A DNA stretch of 64,000 bases from Asanoa ferruginea (GTDB taxonomy: Bacteria > Actinomycetota > Actinomycetes > Mycobacteriales > Micromonosporaceae), in assembly GCF_003387075.1 (NCBI RefSeq), contig NZ_QUMQ01000001.1, forward strand, positions 7,254,001 to 7,318,000, read 5' to 3'. Each line of letters opens with the position of its first letter. Positions within the stretch are counted from its first letter, which is position 1. The notes under the pieces were generated by a model. It was not told the origin of the DNA. It saw only the letters and a list, made by a program, of their open reading frames with translations, and did no database searches. Below, piece by piece: positions 26,515-35,761 of this stretch. The translations under genes were made by a program, and so were the position numbers.

Positions 26515-27749
26515 GGCCGCGTTTCACGGTCCGCGTCCGGCTGACGTTGCTCTACACAGGACTGTTCGCCGCGTGCGGCGCGATCGTCGTCGGCGTCACC
26601 TATGCCATGTTGGCCGCCAACCTGCCGGACCCGGTGGCGGCCGGCGACAAACCCAACGATACGACCGTCATGGTGCAGGGGGTGCCGAAGACCCAACTCG
26701 CCCGGGAGTTCTTCGACGAGAACTGCCAGAAGGTGCTCAAGGACGAGCCCGACGTGACCCTGCTGAAGAACAAGTGCGAGGCGGCCTACAAGGAGGGGAT
26801 CATCGAGGGGGCGAAGAACCAGCGGGCGGCGACGCTCGACCGCCTGCTCTGGTATTCGCTCAGCACCCTGGCGGGGGTCACCCTGCTGGCCGCGGTCGCC
26901 GGGTGGATCGTGGCCGGCCGGGTGTTGCGCCCCGTGCACCGGATCACCGCGGCGGCCCGGGACGCGTCCGAGCACCACCTGGCGGCGCGGGTGGCGTTGA
27001 CCGGCCCACGCGACGAGCTCCGGGAGTTGGCCGACACGTTCGACGCCATGCTCGACCGGTTGCAGGCGGCGTTCGAGGGGCAGCGCCGGTTCATCGCCAA
27101 CGCCGGCCACGAATTGCGCACCCCGCTCACCGTGATGCGGGCGACCGTCGACGTGGTGCTCGCGAAGCCGGCGCCGACCAACGACGAGTTGCAGGCGATG
27201 GGCCGGGACGTCCGGGCGGCGGTCGACCACGCCGAGGCGCTGATCGAGGCCTTGCTGACGCTGGCCCGCACCGACCGCGGCCTGGTCGGGCGGGATCCCG
27301 TCGACCTCGCCACGATTCTCGAGGACGCCGTCGACGCCGCTCCCGGCGCCGCCCCTACAGCACGGCTGCACACGTCGCTGGCGCCCGCGCCGGCCACGGG
27401 CGACCCGATCCTGCTCGAGCGGCTCGCCGCCAACCTCTACGACAACGCGATGCGCTACAACGTGCCGGGCGGCGAGGTGTGGCTGACGACGGCGACCGTC
27501 GACGGCCGGGCGGTGCTCACGGTGGCCAATACGGGTCCGACCATCCCGCCGGACGCGGTCGGTGGGCTGTTCCAGCCGTTCCGGCGGTTGCGCGACCGCA
27601 CGGGCGACGGCGGCTTCGGGCTCGGCCTCGCGATCGTCGCGTCGATCGCGACGGCCCACGGTGGTTCGGCGGTGGCCGACGCGCCACCCGACGGCGGGCT
27701 CAGCGTCACGGTCAGCCTGCCCGCCCGTCTTCCCGATGGGGCTAGGTGA
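26511..27749 (+). CDS. Sensor histidine kinase (HisKA type)
   Basis: 412 residues from a GTG at 26511. One helix near residue 20, an extracytoplasmic loop of about 90 residues with two Cys (ENCQKVL and KNKCEAA), a second helix near residue 120, a HAMP domain, the H-box NAGHELRTPLTVMRA, the N-box ANLYDNAMRYN, and a G-box GFGLGLAI. It phosphorylates the OmpR regulator encoded just before it. The paired Cys in the sensor loop could form a redox- or fold-sensitive disulphide. Confidence 0.92.
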   Translation: MRPRFTVRVRLTLLYTGLFAACGAIVVGVTYAMLAANLPDPVAAGDKPNDTTVMVQGVPKTQLAREFFDENCQKVLKDEPDVTLLKNKCEAAYKEGIIEGAKNQRAATLDRLLWYSLSTLAGVTLLAAVAGWIVAGRVLRPVHRITAAARDASEHHLAARVALTGPRDELRELADTFDAMLDRLQAAFEGQRRFIANAGHELRTPLTVMRATVDVVLAKPAPTNDELQAMGRDVRAAVDHAEALIEALLTLARTDRGLVGRDPVDLATILEDAVDAAPGAAPTARLHTSLAPAPATGDPILLERLAANLYDNAMRYNVPGGEVWLTTATVDGRAVLTVANTGPTIPPDAVGGLFQPFRRLRDRTGDGGFGLGLAIVASIATAHGGSAVADAPPDGGLSVTVSLPARLPDGAR

Positions 27750-28788
27750 GCCGAACGCGGCGGACGCGTAGGACGCAGAACGCGCTCAATGCAAGGGCCA
27801 GCACCAGGTAGCCGGTGGTCTCCAGCCACTGGAAGGTCCAATAGCGGCTCGCGGGCTGGTAGGCGACGCGTTGGCTCAGGTGCAGTTGGTTGATGGCGGC
27901 GTCGCATTCGGCCAGGGAGCTTGTCGGTGACAGGCAGACCTGCGGTGCGGGCCCGGTGAACGGCTGCCCGGCGGCGTCGATCGCGTGGACCGACGTGATC
28001 CAGTCGCCGGGCAGTGTCACCGGCATCGAGACCTCCAGGGTGTTGTCGGTGATGAAGATCGAGTGCGGCGCGTCGGGGGTGAACGACATCGCCGTGCTGG
28101 TCTGCTCGGGCGCGAGGTAGTGGGCGCGCAGCGTCGTCGGCACCAACACCTGGATCGCGGCGACGGCGGCGAGGGTGAGGGCCATGGCCGGCAGGGTGCG
28201 CCGCACCAACAGGCCGACCGTGACACCGAGCGCGAAGGCGAACGCCGCGTGACCGATCGGGACGATGTCGCGGGCGCCGAAGACCAGCGGCATGAACCGG
28301 TGCGGGAAGCCGAGCCCCTGGCCCTCGCCCGCGAGCGCCGCCGCGCGGTCGATCGGGCCCGACCACCAGGTCACGGTCAGGCTGAGCAACCCCGTCGCCA
28401 GCACCGCGACCAACGCGAGCAGCCCGACCTTCGTCACGGCCCAGCGGACGCGGGAGACGCTCTGGCTCCAGGCCAGCCGCAATGTGCCGGCCTCCAGCTC
28501 GCGGGCGATCAGCGGGGCGCCCCCGAAGATGCCCAGAATGGCGGGCGTGGCGTAGCTGACGGCCAGCCCGGCGAAGTACAACAGCGGGTAGGCCCTACTT
28601 CCGTCGACGGCCGCGGCGAAATGGGCCTGGGCGGTCTGGCAGTCGGAGGCGCACGACGCCAGGCCACTCGTGTCGAAGAGGTGTGCCAGATGCGGCCCGC
28701 TGGCCGCCAGCGCGACCACCACCACGACGACGGCGCCGAGCACGGCACAGCCCTGCACGCGGAACTGCCGCCAGGTCAACCAGATCAT
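27742..28788 (-). CDS. ABC-2 type transporter permease
   Basis: 348 residues beginning MIWLTWRQFRVQG, a common start for actinobacterial ABC-2 permeases. Six hydrophobic segments are visible with an extracytoplasmic loop after the first that carries a Cys pair (GLASCASDCQTAQ) and a second loop before the last helix. It overlaps the ATPase gene by four bases and forms a two-gene exporter with it. Its 3' end overlaps the kinase gene by eight bases on the other strand. Confidence 0.85.
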   Translation of the reverse strand: MIWLTWRQFRVQGCAVLGAVVVVVVALAASGPHLAHLFDTSGLASCASDCQTAQAHFAAAVDGSRAYPLLYFAGLAVSYATPAILGIFGGAPLIARELEAGTLRLAWSQSVSRVRWAVTKVGLLALVAVLATGLLSLTVTWWSGPIDRAAALAGEGQGLGFPHRFMPLVFGARDIVPIGHAAFAFALGVTVGLLVRRTLPAMALTLAAVAAIQVLVPTTLRAHYLAPEQTSTAMSFTPDAPHSIFITDNTLEVSMPVTLPGDWITSVHAIDAAGQPFTGPAPQVCLSPTSSLAECDAAINQLHLSQRVAYQPASRYWTFQWLETTGYLVLALALSAFCVLRVRRVRLT

Positions 28789-29522
28789 TTCGCTGCCTCC
28801 TCGGTGTCGCGGCGTCCCTGGGTCAGATAGGCCAGGACGAGGTCTTCGAGATTCGGCGCGCTGCCGGGATGGGCGGCCAGCAGATCCTGGATCGCGCCGG
28901 AGACGAGCACGTGGGCCGTGTCCAGCACGATGAGGTAGTCGCAGATCCGGGCCAGGTCGGAGACCAGGTGGGAGGAGAGCACGACGCTCATCTCGCGCTG
29001 GGCGACCGCGTCGGCGAGCTGTTCGAGGAACTCGCGGCGGGCCAACGGGTCGAGGCTGGCAGCGGGCTCGTCGAGGATCAGCAGCCGCGGTCGCTTGGCC
29101 AGTGCCAGCGTGAGCGCGAGTTGGGCACGCTGCCCGCCGGAGAGCTTCCCGGCCGGCTTGCCCGGGTCGATCCCGAGGCCGCGGACCCGGCTCGTCGCGT
29201 AGCCGGCGTCCCAACCCGGGTTCAGTCGGGCGCCGAGCTTCAGGTGATCGGCGGCGGACAGCGAGGTGTAGACAGGTGCGTCCTGCGCCACGAAACCGAC
29301 TTCGGCCAGGCTCGAACCCGGGCGCCGGCCGAGGACCTCGACCGTGCCGGTCGTCGGCGCCAGGAAACCGACCGCGAGGTTGAGCAGCGTCGTCTTTCCG
29401 GCGCCGTTGGGACCGACCAGCCCCACCACCCGGCCGGCCGGGATCGAGAGCGTGCACTCGGTCAGCGCCCATCTGCCCTTGTATCGCTTGCCCAACCCGC
29501 GGGCGGTGATGACGTCGGTCAT
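28785..29522 (-). CDS. ABC transporter ATP-binding protein
   Basis: 245 residues. Walker A GPNGAGKTT, signature LSGGQRAQLALTLALA, Walker B LLILDEPAASLDP and switch His in LSSHL are all present. GGAGGG lies seven bases before the ATG at 29522. It powers the permease of the next gene. A 176-base gap separates it from the divergent kinase gene at 29699, whose two-component system is the likely regulator. Confidence 0.93.
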   Translation of the reverse strand: MTDVITARGLGKRYKGRWALTECTLSIPAGRVVGLVGPNGAGKTTLLNLAVGFLAPTTGTVEVLGRRPGSSLAEVGFVAQDAPVYTSLSAADHLKLGARLNPGWDAGYATSRVRGLGIDPGKPAGKLSGGQRAQLALTLALAKRPRLLILDEPAASLDPLARREFLEQLADAVAQREMSVVLSSHLVSDLARICDYLIVLDTAHVLVSGAIQDLLAAHPGSAPNLEDLVLAYLTQGRRDTEEAAK

Positions 29523-29698
29523 CAGGCACCCTCCTTCCGAGGCAGTGCACCGCCCAGCGCGGTGACGCGGTCCACCGTCGCGCGGCGGGCGACGAAGATC
29601 GTCGGGCCTGGGACCAGACTTCGCGGCCGCCGGTTGGACTCAGGTACACCGGTCCACAGACTGACGCCGACCGCCACGGTGCCGGCTACCGTGTGGCG

Positions 29699-30865
29699 AT
29701 GGACCCGCTGCGCCCGCCGCTGATCCGGCGTCTGACGCCGGCGCAGTGGGTCGCGGTCGACTGCGTGGCGGCGGCTCTGCTGGTGGCGCTGTCGACCTAC
29801 TTCGCGCAGGGCCCGCTGGGCACCCGGGGCCCGAGCAACGCCGACGCGGCCGTCGTGGTGGCCGCGACGGTCGCCGCCGGGATGCGGCGCCGGTCCACCC
29901 GCACGGCGCTCGCCCTCGTCGTGCTCGTCGCGGTGTTGTCGATGGGGATCACGACGTTCCCGGCGCCGTGGGTGGCCGTCGCCTTCGTGATCTACATGGT
30001 CCCGGTCCGCCTGGACCGCACCGAGGCGTTGGGGCTGCTGGCCGGGACGATCGTGGTGGCCGGCGTCGTCCTGGCGGACCCATACGGCGGCCCCGGTCCT
30101 AACCGGCTCACGATGATCGCGGGGATGGCGCTGTTGATCACAACCGCGTGGACGATCGGCTACGCCGTGCGCCAGCAACGGATGTACGCCGCCGGCGTCC
30201 GCGAGCGCGAGCGGCTGGAACGGCACGCGGAAGGCCGCCGCGCGGTCAGCGAGGAGCGCCTGCGGATCGCCCGCGAGCTGCACGATGTCGTCGCGCACAC
30301 GATGAGCGTCATCGCGGTGCAGGCCGGGGTCGCCAACCACGTCGCCGTCGAACGTCCCGACGAGGCCCGCCGGGCGCTGTCGTCGATCGAGGAGACCAGC
30401 CGGGGCGCCCTGCGCGAGATGCGGGCGCTGCTGGGCGTGCTCCGCGACGACGGCAACGAGGACCCGGCGCCCGCACCGGGCCTGACCGACCTCGGTGCGC
30501 TGGTGACCCGGGCCGCCGCAGCCGGCGTCCGGGTGGACCTCCAGGTCACCGGCTCCAGGCCGGCCGGCCTGTCCGCCGGACTGGACCTGGCGGCCTACCG
30601 GGTGGTTCAGGAAGCGGTCACCAACGTCATCAAGCACGCCGGCACCGACCGCTGCCAGGTGATCGTCGCCTACGCGGCCGACGCGTTCACGGTCGAGGTC
30701 GTCGACGACGGACCCGGCCCCGCCGCACCCGGAGCCGGGCACGGCATCGCCGGCATGCGCGAGCGGGTGGGCATGTATGGCGGCGAGTTCCAGGCCGGTC
30801 CCCGGTCCGGGGCGGGTTTCCGGGTCACCGCCCGGTTCCCCCTGACCTTCCCGGCGGCGCCGTGA
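29699..30865 (+). CDS. NarL-system sensor histidine kinase (HisKA_3)
   Basis: 388 residues; a GTG two codons upstream is an equal start candidate. Five or so hydrophobic helices fill residues 20-150. The HisKA_3 H-box is RIARELHDVVAHTMSVI, and the ATPase N-box AVTNVIKHAG precedes VDDGPGP and GHGIAGMRERV. It phosphorylates the LuxR-type regulator encoded next (GTGA overlap). Divergent from the ABC-2 exporter at 27742-29522, a typical arrangement for self-regulated export modules. Confidence 0.92.
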   Translation: MDPLRPPLIRRLTPAQWVAVDCVAAALLVALSTYFAQGPLGTRGPSNADAAVVVAATVAAGMRRRSTRTALALVVLVAVLSMGITTFPAPWVAVAFVIYMVPVRLDRTEALGLLAGTIVVAGVVLADPYGGPGPNRLTMIAGMALLITTAWTIGYAVRQQRMYAAGVRERERLERHAEGRRAVSEERLRIARELHDVVAHTMSVIAVQAGVANHVAVERPDEARRALSSIEETSRGALREMRALLGVLRDDGNEDPAPAPGLTDLGALVTRAAAAGVRVDLQVTGSRPAGLSAGLDLAAYRVVQEAVTNVIKHAGTDRCQVIVAYAADAFTVEVVDDGPGPAAPGAGHGIAGMRERVGMYGGEFQAGPRSGAGFRVTARFPLTFPAAP

Positions 30866-31530
30866 TCCGCGTCGTGGTCGCCGACGATCAGGCGCTGGTC
30901 CGAGGGAGCTTCCGGGTGCTGGTCGACACCGCACCCGACCTGGTGACGGTCGGCGAGGCCGCCACCGGTGCCGAAGCCGTCGACGTGGCCCGGCGGGAGA
31001 AGCCCGACCTCGTGCTGATGGACGTGCGGATGCCCGACCTCGACGGCATCGAAGCGACCCGCCGGATCAGCGAAGACCCGGCGACCGGCCAGGTCAAGGT
31101 GCTGATCCTGACCACCTTCGACCTCGACGAGTACGTGTTCGCGGCCCTGCACGCCGGCGCCAGCGGCTTCCTGCTCAAGGACACCCGACCGGCCGACCTC
31201 CTCTCGGCGATCCGCGTCGTCGCCGCCGGTGACGCCCTGCTCGCCCCCGGCGTCACCCGCCGGCTCATCGCGGAGTTCACCCGCCGCCCGGCGCCGCTGC
31301 CCGGGCCGGCGACCGCGCTGGCCGAGATCACCGAGCGGGAGCGCGAGGTCCTCACGCTGGTCGGCCTCGGGCTGTCCAACACCGAGATCGCGGCCCACCT
31401 GCACGTGAGCCTTTCCACGGCGAAGACCCACGTCGGCCGGCTGCTGATGAAGCTCGCCGCCCGGGACCGGGCCCAACTGGTCATCGCCGCCTACGAAGCG
31501 GGCCTGGTCCGCGTTCCGCGCCACACGTGA
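30862..31530 (+). CDS. NarL/LuxR-family response regulator
   Basis: 222 residues from a GTG at 30862. Receiver: VVVADDQALVR, phospho-Asp in LVLMDVRMPDLDG, Lys in LLKDTRP. The C-terminal helix-turn-helix reads LTEREREV-like (ITEREREVLTLVGLGLSN) with TAKTHVGRLLMKL. It acts as a DNA-binding partner of the kinase encoded upstream and probably controls the neighbouring exporter genes. Confidence 0.93.
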   Translation: MIRVVVADDQALVRGSFRVLVDTAPDLVTVGEAATGAEAVDVARREKPDLVLMDVRMPDLDGIEATRRISEDPATGQVKVLILTTFDLDEYVFAALHAGASGFLLKDTRPADLLSAIRVVAAGDALLAPGVTRRLIAEFTRRPAPLPGPATALAEITEREREVLTLVGLGLSNTEIAAHLHVSLSTAKTHVGRLLMKLAARDRAQLVIAAYEAGLVRVPRHT

Positions 31531-31588
31531 GCGGAAATAAGTGCCCGCGGCAGTGAACCGATCGGCGCGGAAACGCAACAAAGAAGCG

Positions 31589-32128
31589 ATGGACAACGAC
31601 CAGTTGATCGCAGCCGTGGCCGGTGGTGACGACACCGCGCTGCGGGAGCTGTTCGCCCGGCACGCGCCGTGGCTCGCCGCCCGGCTGCGCGCCGTGCTGC
31701 CGGCCGCCGACGTCGAAGACGTGCTCCAGGAGACGTTCCTCGCCGTGTGGCGGGGTGCCGGGGGCTATCGACACGACGGCGCCGGTGGCTGGTTGTGGGG
31801 CATCGCGCGCCGGCAGGCCGCGATGTGGCTGCGCCGGCGCGGCAACCCTGAGCACCTGCTGGCGGCGCTGGCCGCCGATGGCGACCAGCGGGTGCCCGAT
31901 CCGGCCGAGGCGGCGTTGTCCCGGGCCGAGCTCGCCGACGCCGTCGAGGCGCTCGGCGCGGCCGGCAGCGCGCAACGCGAGACCTGGCGGCTGATGTATG
32001 TCGAGGACAGGACGGTGGCCGAGGTGGCCGAGCTGATGGGCGTCCCGCCGGGGACGGTGAAGAGCCGCGCATACCACGTCCGGCGGCTGATGCGGGCCGC
32101 CCTCGGTGGCCGGGGAGGTGCGCGATGA
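31589..32128 (+). CDS. ECF-type RNA polymerase sigma factor
   Basis: 179 residues from the ATG at 31589; an upstream GTG at 31541 is less likely. Region 2 spans VAGGDDTALRELFARHA and DVEDVLQETFLAVWR; region 4 is the tail YVEDRTVAEVAELMGVPPGTVKSR. It directs RNA polymerase to its own promoters. It opens a five-gene run of 1-4 base overlaps with an ABC exporter. The next gene encodes a membrane protein that lacks the zinc-binding HxxxCxxC motif of typical anti-sigma factors. Confidence 0.9.
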   Translation: MDNDQLIAAVAGGDDTALRELFARHAPWLAARLRAVLPAADVEDVLQETFLAVWRGAGGYRHDGAGGWLWGIARRQAAMWLRRRGNPEHLLAALAADGDQRVPDPAEAALSRAELADAVEALGAAGSAQRETWRLMYVEDRTVAEVAELMGVPPGTVKSRAYHVRRLMRAALGGRGGAR

Positions 32129-32805
32129 GCGACGTCGACCTCGACCGGGTCTGGATCGGCGTGGCCGCGCAGGTGTGGGCGCGCCGGCCCGGGCCGGTCG
32201 AGCGGGCCGCGCGGCGACTGTTGCGGTCGCCCGGTCTGGCACGGGCGCTGGTGACCACGCCGTCGCTGCTGCTCGGGTGGGTGGTCGCGACCGCGGTGGT
32301 GCTGGCCGCCGGGGTGCTGGCCACTCGCGGCACCGGGACACCGTTCGTGGCCCTGTGCGCCCCGGGCATCGCGGCGGCGGGCATCGCCTACGCCTACGGG
32401 CCCGGCGTCGACCCCGCCTGGGAGCTGTCCCGCAGCGCGGCGGTCAGCGACCGGATGGTGCTGCTGGTCCGGGCACTCGCCGTGTTCGGCCTCAACGCGG
32501 CGCTCGGGTTGGCCGCCTCGGTCGCGTCGGGCACGGCGACAGCGGTCACGGTGGGCTGGCTGGTCCCGATGACCGCGGTGTGCGCGCTCGCCCTGGCCGC
32601 CGCGACCGTCGCCCGGTCGGCCAACGTCGGCGTGGCTGCGGGCCTGGCCGGCTGGGCGATCACTGTCCTTTCCGGACAGATGGCCGCCGGGCGGCTCACC
32701 GCCGCCGTCACCGAGACCACCCTTTTCCTGCCCTACCTGGCGTTCGCCGGTTGCTGCGCGCTGATCGTCGGCTACGCGACCCGGATATCGAGAGGAACCT
32801 CATGA
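32125..32805 (+). CDS. Membrane protein after ECF sigma factor, possible anti-sigma role
   Basis: 226 residues starting with an ATGA overlap. A 45-residue cytoplasmic N-terminus (VDLDRVWIGVAAQVWARRPG) precedes six hydrophobic helices with short loops. There is no zinc-finger anti-sigma motif, but the N-terminal segment could bind the sigma factor; it could equally be a transporter component for the following ATPase. Nothing in the sequence settles which. Several closely spaced Gly/Ala residues suggest tightly packed helices. Confidence 0.6.
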   Translation: MSDVDLDRVWIGVAAQVWARRPGPVERAARRLLRSPGLARALVTTPSLLLGWVVATAVVLAAGVLATRGTGTPFVALCAPGIAAAGIAYAYGPGVDPAWELSRSAAVSDRMVLLVRALAVFGLNAALGLAASVASGTATAVTVGWLVPMTAVCALALAAATVARSANVGVAAGLAGWAITVLSGQMAAGRLTAAVTETTLFLPYLAFAGCCALIVGYATRISRGTS

Positions 32806-33548
32806 ACGTCGAGATCAGCGAGTTGACCCGGCGGTTCAGGCGCACCCAGGCGGTCGTCGGTGTGAGCCTCGACGTCGGCCCGGGAGTGTTCGGCCTGCTC
32901 GGTCCCAACGGTGCTGGCAAGACGACGCTGTTGCGGATGATGGCGACCGTCGTGCCGCCGTCGTCGGGCCGGATCCGCCTGCTGGGCCACGATCCGGGCA
33001 GCTACGGGCCACGGCGACAGATCAGACGCAGGCTGGGGTACGTGCCGCAGAACCTCGGCTTCTACCCGCGGTTCACGGTGGTGGAGTTCGTCGAATACTT
33101 CGCGCTGCTCAAGGAGGTGCCGGCCGCGCGGGTGCCGCGCGCGGTGGCCGCCGCCGTCGAGCGCGTGGATCTGGGCGACAAGGCGACCGCAAAGCTGCGC
33201 ACCCTCTCGGGCGGGATGCTGCGCCGGGTCGGCATCGCGCAAGCGATCGTCAACGATCCCGACCTGCTGCTGCTCGACGAGCCGACGGCCGGCCTCGATC
33301 CCGAGCAACGCGTAGCGTTCCGGGCCCTGATGCGCGACCTCGGCGAGCGCACCACCGTGGTGGTCAGCACCCACCTGGTCGAAGACGTCGGCGCGGCCTG
33401 CACGCGGGTCGCGCTGATGGACCAGGGCCGGATCGCCTTCGACGGCACGCCCGACGAGTTGACGGCCCGCGGCGCCGGCACGTCCGCCGCCGGCGACGCC
33501 CCGCTGGAGCGCGGCTACAGCGCGGTGCTGGCGCAGGTGCGGTCGTGA
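32802..33548 (+). CDS. ABC transporter ATP-binding protein
   Basis: 248 residues. Walker A GPNGAGKTT, signature LSGGMLRRVGIAQA, Walker B LLLLDEPTAGLDP, switch His in VVSTHL. The form resembles ATPases of actinobacterial ABC-2 exporters. It is coupled by ATGA to the membrane protein before it and by GTGA to the permease after it. Confidence 0.93.
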   Translation: MNVEISELTRRFRRTQAVVGVSLDVGPGVFGLLGPNGAGKTTLLRMMATVVPPSSGRIRLLGHDPGSYGPRRQIRRRLGYVPQNLGFYPRFTVVEFVEYFALLKEVPAARVPRAVAAAVERVDLGDKATAKLRTLSGGMLRRVGIAQAIVNDPDLLLLDEPTAGLDPEQRVAFRALMRDLGERTTVVVSTHLVEDVGAACTRVALMDQGRIAFDGTPDELTARGAGTSAAGDAPLERGYSAVLAQVRS

Positions 33549-34951
33549 CGGCGGCGGCCCGGCTGCTGCGGCTGGAGTTACGCAACAACGTGATGCTGTG
33601 GCTACTCCCCCTGGCAGCACTGCTGTTCTGGTTCGTCACCTACCGCCCGGGCATGGCCTACCCTCCGATGTGGAACCTACGGGCGACGGCCATGCAGACC
33701 TCGTCGCTGGCGGTCTTCGTTCCCCTTGTCGTAGGCGCCGCGGCGTGGTCGGGCTCGCGGGAGGGCCGGCACGGCGTCAAGGAGTTGGTGGTCGGCAGCG
33801 CCCGCCCTCGGTGGGCCCGGCAACTCGGCGCGTGGGCTGCGACCACCTGCTGGGCCATCGTCGCCTATCTGGGCTGCGTCGGTGTGCTGTATGCGGTCAC
33901 CGCCGGCGAGGGCGCCTGGGGCGGGCCGTTGTGGTGGCCGGCCGTGGTGGGCACGGCGAGCCTGCCGGCCTTCTCGGCGCTCGGGTTCGCCGCCGGCGCG
34001 CTGCGGCCGAGCCGCTTCACTCCCCCGGTGCTGGCCATCGGCGCTTTCCTCGCACTGGAGATCAGCGCCAACTTCATCCAGGGGTACGGCTCACCCTGGC
34101 AGATCTCACCCCTGGTCGCCAATCCCTGGTCGCTGGGCGCCGACGAGGGCATCGCGACGTTCTACCGCTACCTGCCCGACCTCGCGATCGCCCAGATCCT
34201 CTTCCTCGCCGGCCTCACCGCGGCGCTGCTGGGCGTGCTCGGCCTGCCCGCGGCCGCCGGCGGTCGGTGGCTGCGCCGGTCGGCTACCGCCCTGACCGTC
34301 GCCGGTGTCCTCGGCGCCGGCACCGGGATCGCCCTGGCCGGCACCGGTCACCTCGACCAGCACGGCATGATCGCCATCCCGATCCTGCACAACGGTGCCT
34401 ACGACCGCCCGGTTCCGCACACCGCGGTGTGCAGCCAGACCCCGATCCCCGTGTGCGTGCACCCGGCCTACCGCCGCTACCTGCCGGCGGTGGTGGATGG
34501 GCTCGCGCCGGTGCTGACCGAGGTGGCGGGCCTGCCCGGCGCGCCGGCGCGGGTCGACCAGGTCGCCGCGGCCTACGAGCAGCGCTCCGGCAACGACGCG
34601 GGCATCGGTCGGGCCGGCGCGGCGGTCACCGGCACCCCGCCCGTGTTCAACGTGCTGCTGCCCACCCAGTTGGCCCACCAGCTGAGCGCCGAAGAACTGG
34701 CCGGGGAAATACGTGGGGGAATGGCCCGCGACCTCGTCCAGAGCCTCACCGGCGGCGGCCGCGGTGCGGACGACGCGCAGGCGGCGGTGACGGAGGCGCT
34801 GGCGCACACCTCGACCCTGCCGCCGGGCAGCCCGGTCGCCGAGGCCGCGCAGCGGTTCGCGGCCCTGCCGGCCGCCACCCGGCACGCCTGGCTGATGGCA
34901 CACCTGCCGGCGCTGCGGGCCGGCCAGCTCACCCTGGCGGACCTGCCGTGA
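33545..34951 (+). CDS. ABC transporter permease with extracytoplasmic C-terminal domain
   Basis: 468 residues from a GTG at 33545. Six hydrophobic segments fill residues 15-270. A roughly 190-residue outside domain follows that contains two Cys (AVCSQTPIPVCVHPAYRRYL) and a helical tail ending GQLTLADLP. The fusion of a permease with a soluble outer domain is seen in Streptomyces-type exporters of unknown substrate. The paired Cys are likely disulphide-bonded. Confidence 0.78.
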   Translation: MTAAARLLRLELRNNVMLWLLPLAALLFWFVTYRPGMAYPPMWNLRATAMQTSSLAVFVPLVVGAAAWSGSREGRHGVKELVVGSARPRWARQLGAWAATTCWAIVAYLGCVGVLYAVTAGEGAWGGPLWWPAVVGTASLPAFSALGFAAGALRPSRFTPPVLAIGAFLALEISANFIQGYGSPWQISPLVANPWSLGADEGIATFYRYLPDLAIAQILFLAGLTAALLGVLGLPAAAGGRWLRRSATALTVAGVLGAGTGIALAGTGHLDQHGMIAIPILHNGAYDRPVPHTAVCSQTPIPVCVHPAYRRYLPAVVDGLAPVLTEVAGLPGAPARVDQVAAAYEQRSGNDAGIGRAGAAVTGTPPVFNVLLPTQLAHQLSAEELAGEIRGGMARDLVQSLTGGGRGADDAQAAVTEALAHTSTLPPGSPVAEAAQRFAALPAATRHAWLMAHLPALRAGQLTLADLP

Positions 34952-35721
34952 CCGGCCGCGTACGACCTGTGCCGCCGCGCCTCACCAGGCGGCGCGGTGC
35001 GGCGACCGGCGGCGTGCGGCTGGTGACATCGCGCCTCATCAGCCCCCGCGGTGCTGCGACCGGCGGCGTGCGGCCGGCGACACCGCGGCTAACCAGCGGG
35101 CGCGGTACGGCGACCGGCGGCGTGCGGCTGGTGGCACTGCACCTGGCCAGCCGGCGCGTACCCCTGGCCGTGGTGATGCTGTTGACCTGCGCCCTCGGGT
35201 TGCGAGTCGCGCTGCACGGCAACTGGGACGCCTACGGCGCGCTCCAGTTGCCGCTGTTCTTCGAGACCGGGTGCGCGGTCGTCATCGCGGCCACGACGGC
35301 GAGCCCGTTCGGCGACCCGGAACGCGCGACCGGCCGGTGGCTGCCGTTCCTGCGGCTCGGCAGCGCGCTGGCCCTCACCGCGATCGCCGTCGGCGCGCTG
35401 GCGGCCTTCACGGCCGGCGCTCCACTGGCCGGCGGCGCCCTCGGCGCCCTGCGCAACACGGTCGGCTCGACCGGCATCGGCCTGCTGTGCGCGGTCGCGT
35501 TCGGTGGCTCGCTGGCCTGGACCGGCCCGACCGCCTACCTCGTCGCCGGCATCTACGCCCTCTACACGCAGTGGCACCCGCCGGCGCTGACGACGCCGTG
35601 GCTCTGGCCGGCCCACCCCTCGTCCGACGTCGAGGCCGCGTGGTGCGCCGGTCTGGTGTTCGGCGCCGGATTGATCCTGCTGATGGTGCGGGGGTCACGA
35701 GAGGCGAAAACCCGGGCCTGA
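34948..35721 (+). CDS. Membrane protein with repeat-expanded N-terminus, last gene of ECF-ABC operon
   Basis: 257 residues from a GTG at 34948 overlapping the permease stop. The first 70 residues are arginine-rich and consist of about four copies of an 18-residue unit (GAATGGVRLVTSRLISPR and variants). The rest has six hydrophobic helices starting at PLAVVMLLTCALGL and looks like a second permease half for the exporter. The repeat would lie in the cytoplasm (positive-inside rule). Without the repeat the protein would begin near 35130. Confidence 0.7.
   Translation: MTGRVRPVPPRLTRRRGAATGGVRLVTSRLISPRGAATGGVRPATPRLTSGRGTATGGVRLVALHLASRRVPLAVVMLLTCALGLRVALHGNWDAYGALQLPLFFETGCAVVIAATTASPFGDPERATGRWLPFLRLGSALALTAIAVGALAAFTAGAPLAGGALGALRNTVGSTGIGLLCAVAFGGSLAWTGPTAYLVAGIYALYTQWHPPALTTPWLWPAHPSSDVEAAWCAGLVFGAGLILLMVRGSREAKTRA
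34951..35157 (+). repeat. 54-base tandem repeat inside a coding region
   Basis: Three copies of a 54-base unit (34996-35049, 35050-35103, 35104-35157) preceded by a degenerate fourth (34951-34995). Each unit encodes GxATGGVRxxxxxLxxxR. Period is a multiple of three, so the frame is kept when copies are gained or lost. Divergence between copies shows the array is not very recent. Confidence 0.8.
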
Positions 35722-35726
35722 ACCGT

Positions 35727-35747
35727 GCACCTACAAGTTGTAGGTGC
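35727..35747. promoter_or_regulatory. Perfect palindromic operator upstream of PAP2 gene
   Basis: A 21-base palindrome with ten-base perfect arms around a central G; its core is CACCTACAAGTTGTAGGTG. It ends 14 bases before the ATG at 35762. The TACAAGTTGTA core resembles BlaI/MecI/CopY-family operators (TACA...TGTA) but has a three-base centre. A variant of the same site lies at 37518-37536 before the iron importer, suggesting one regulator for both. Confidence 0.7.
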
Positions 35748-35761
35748 GAGGATCGGACCCT

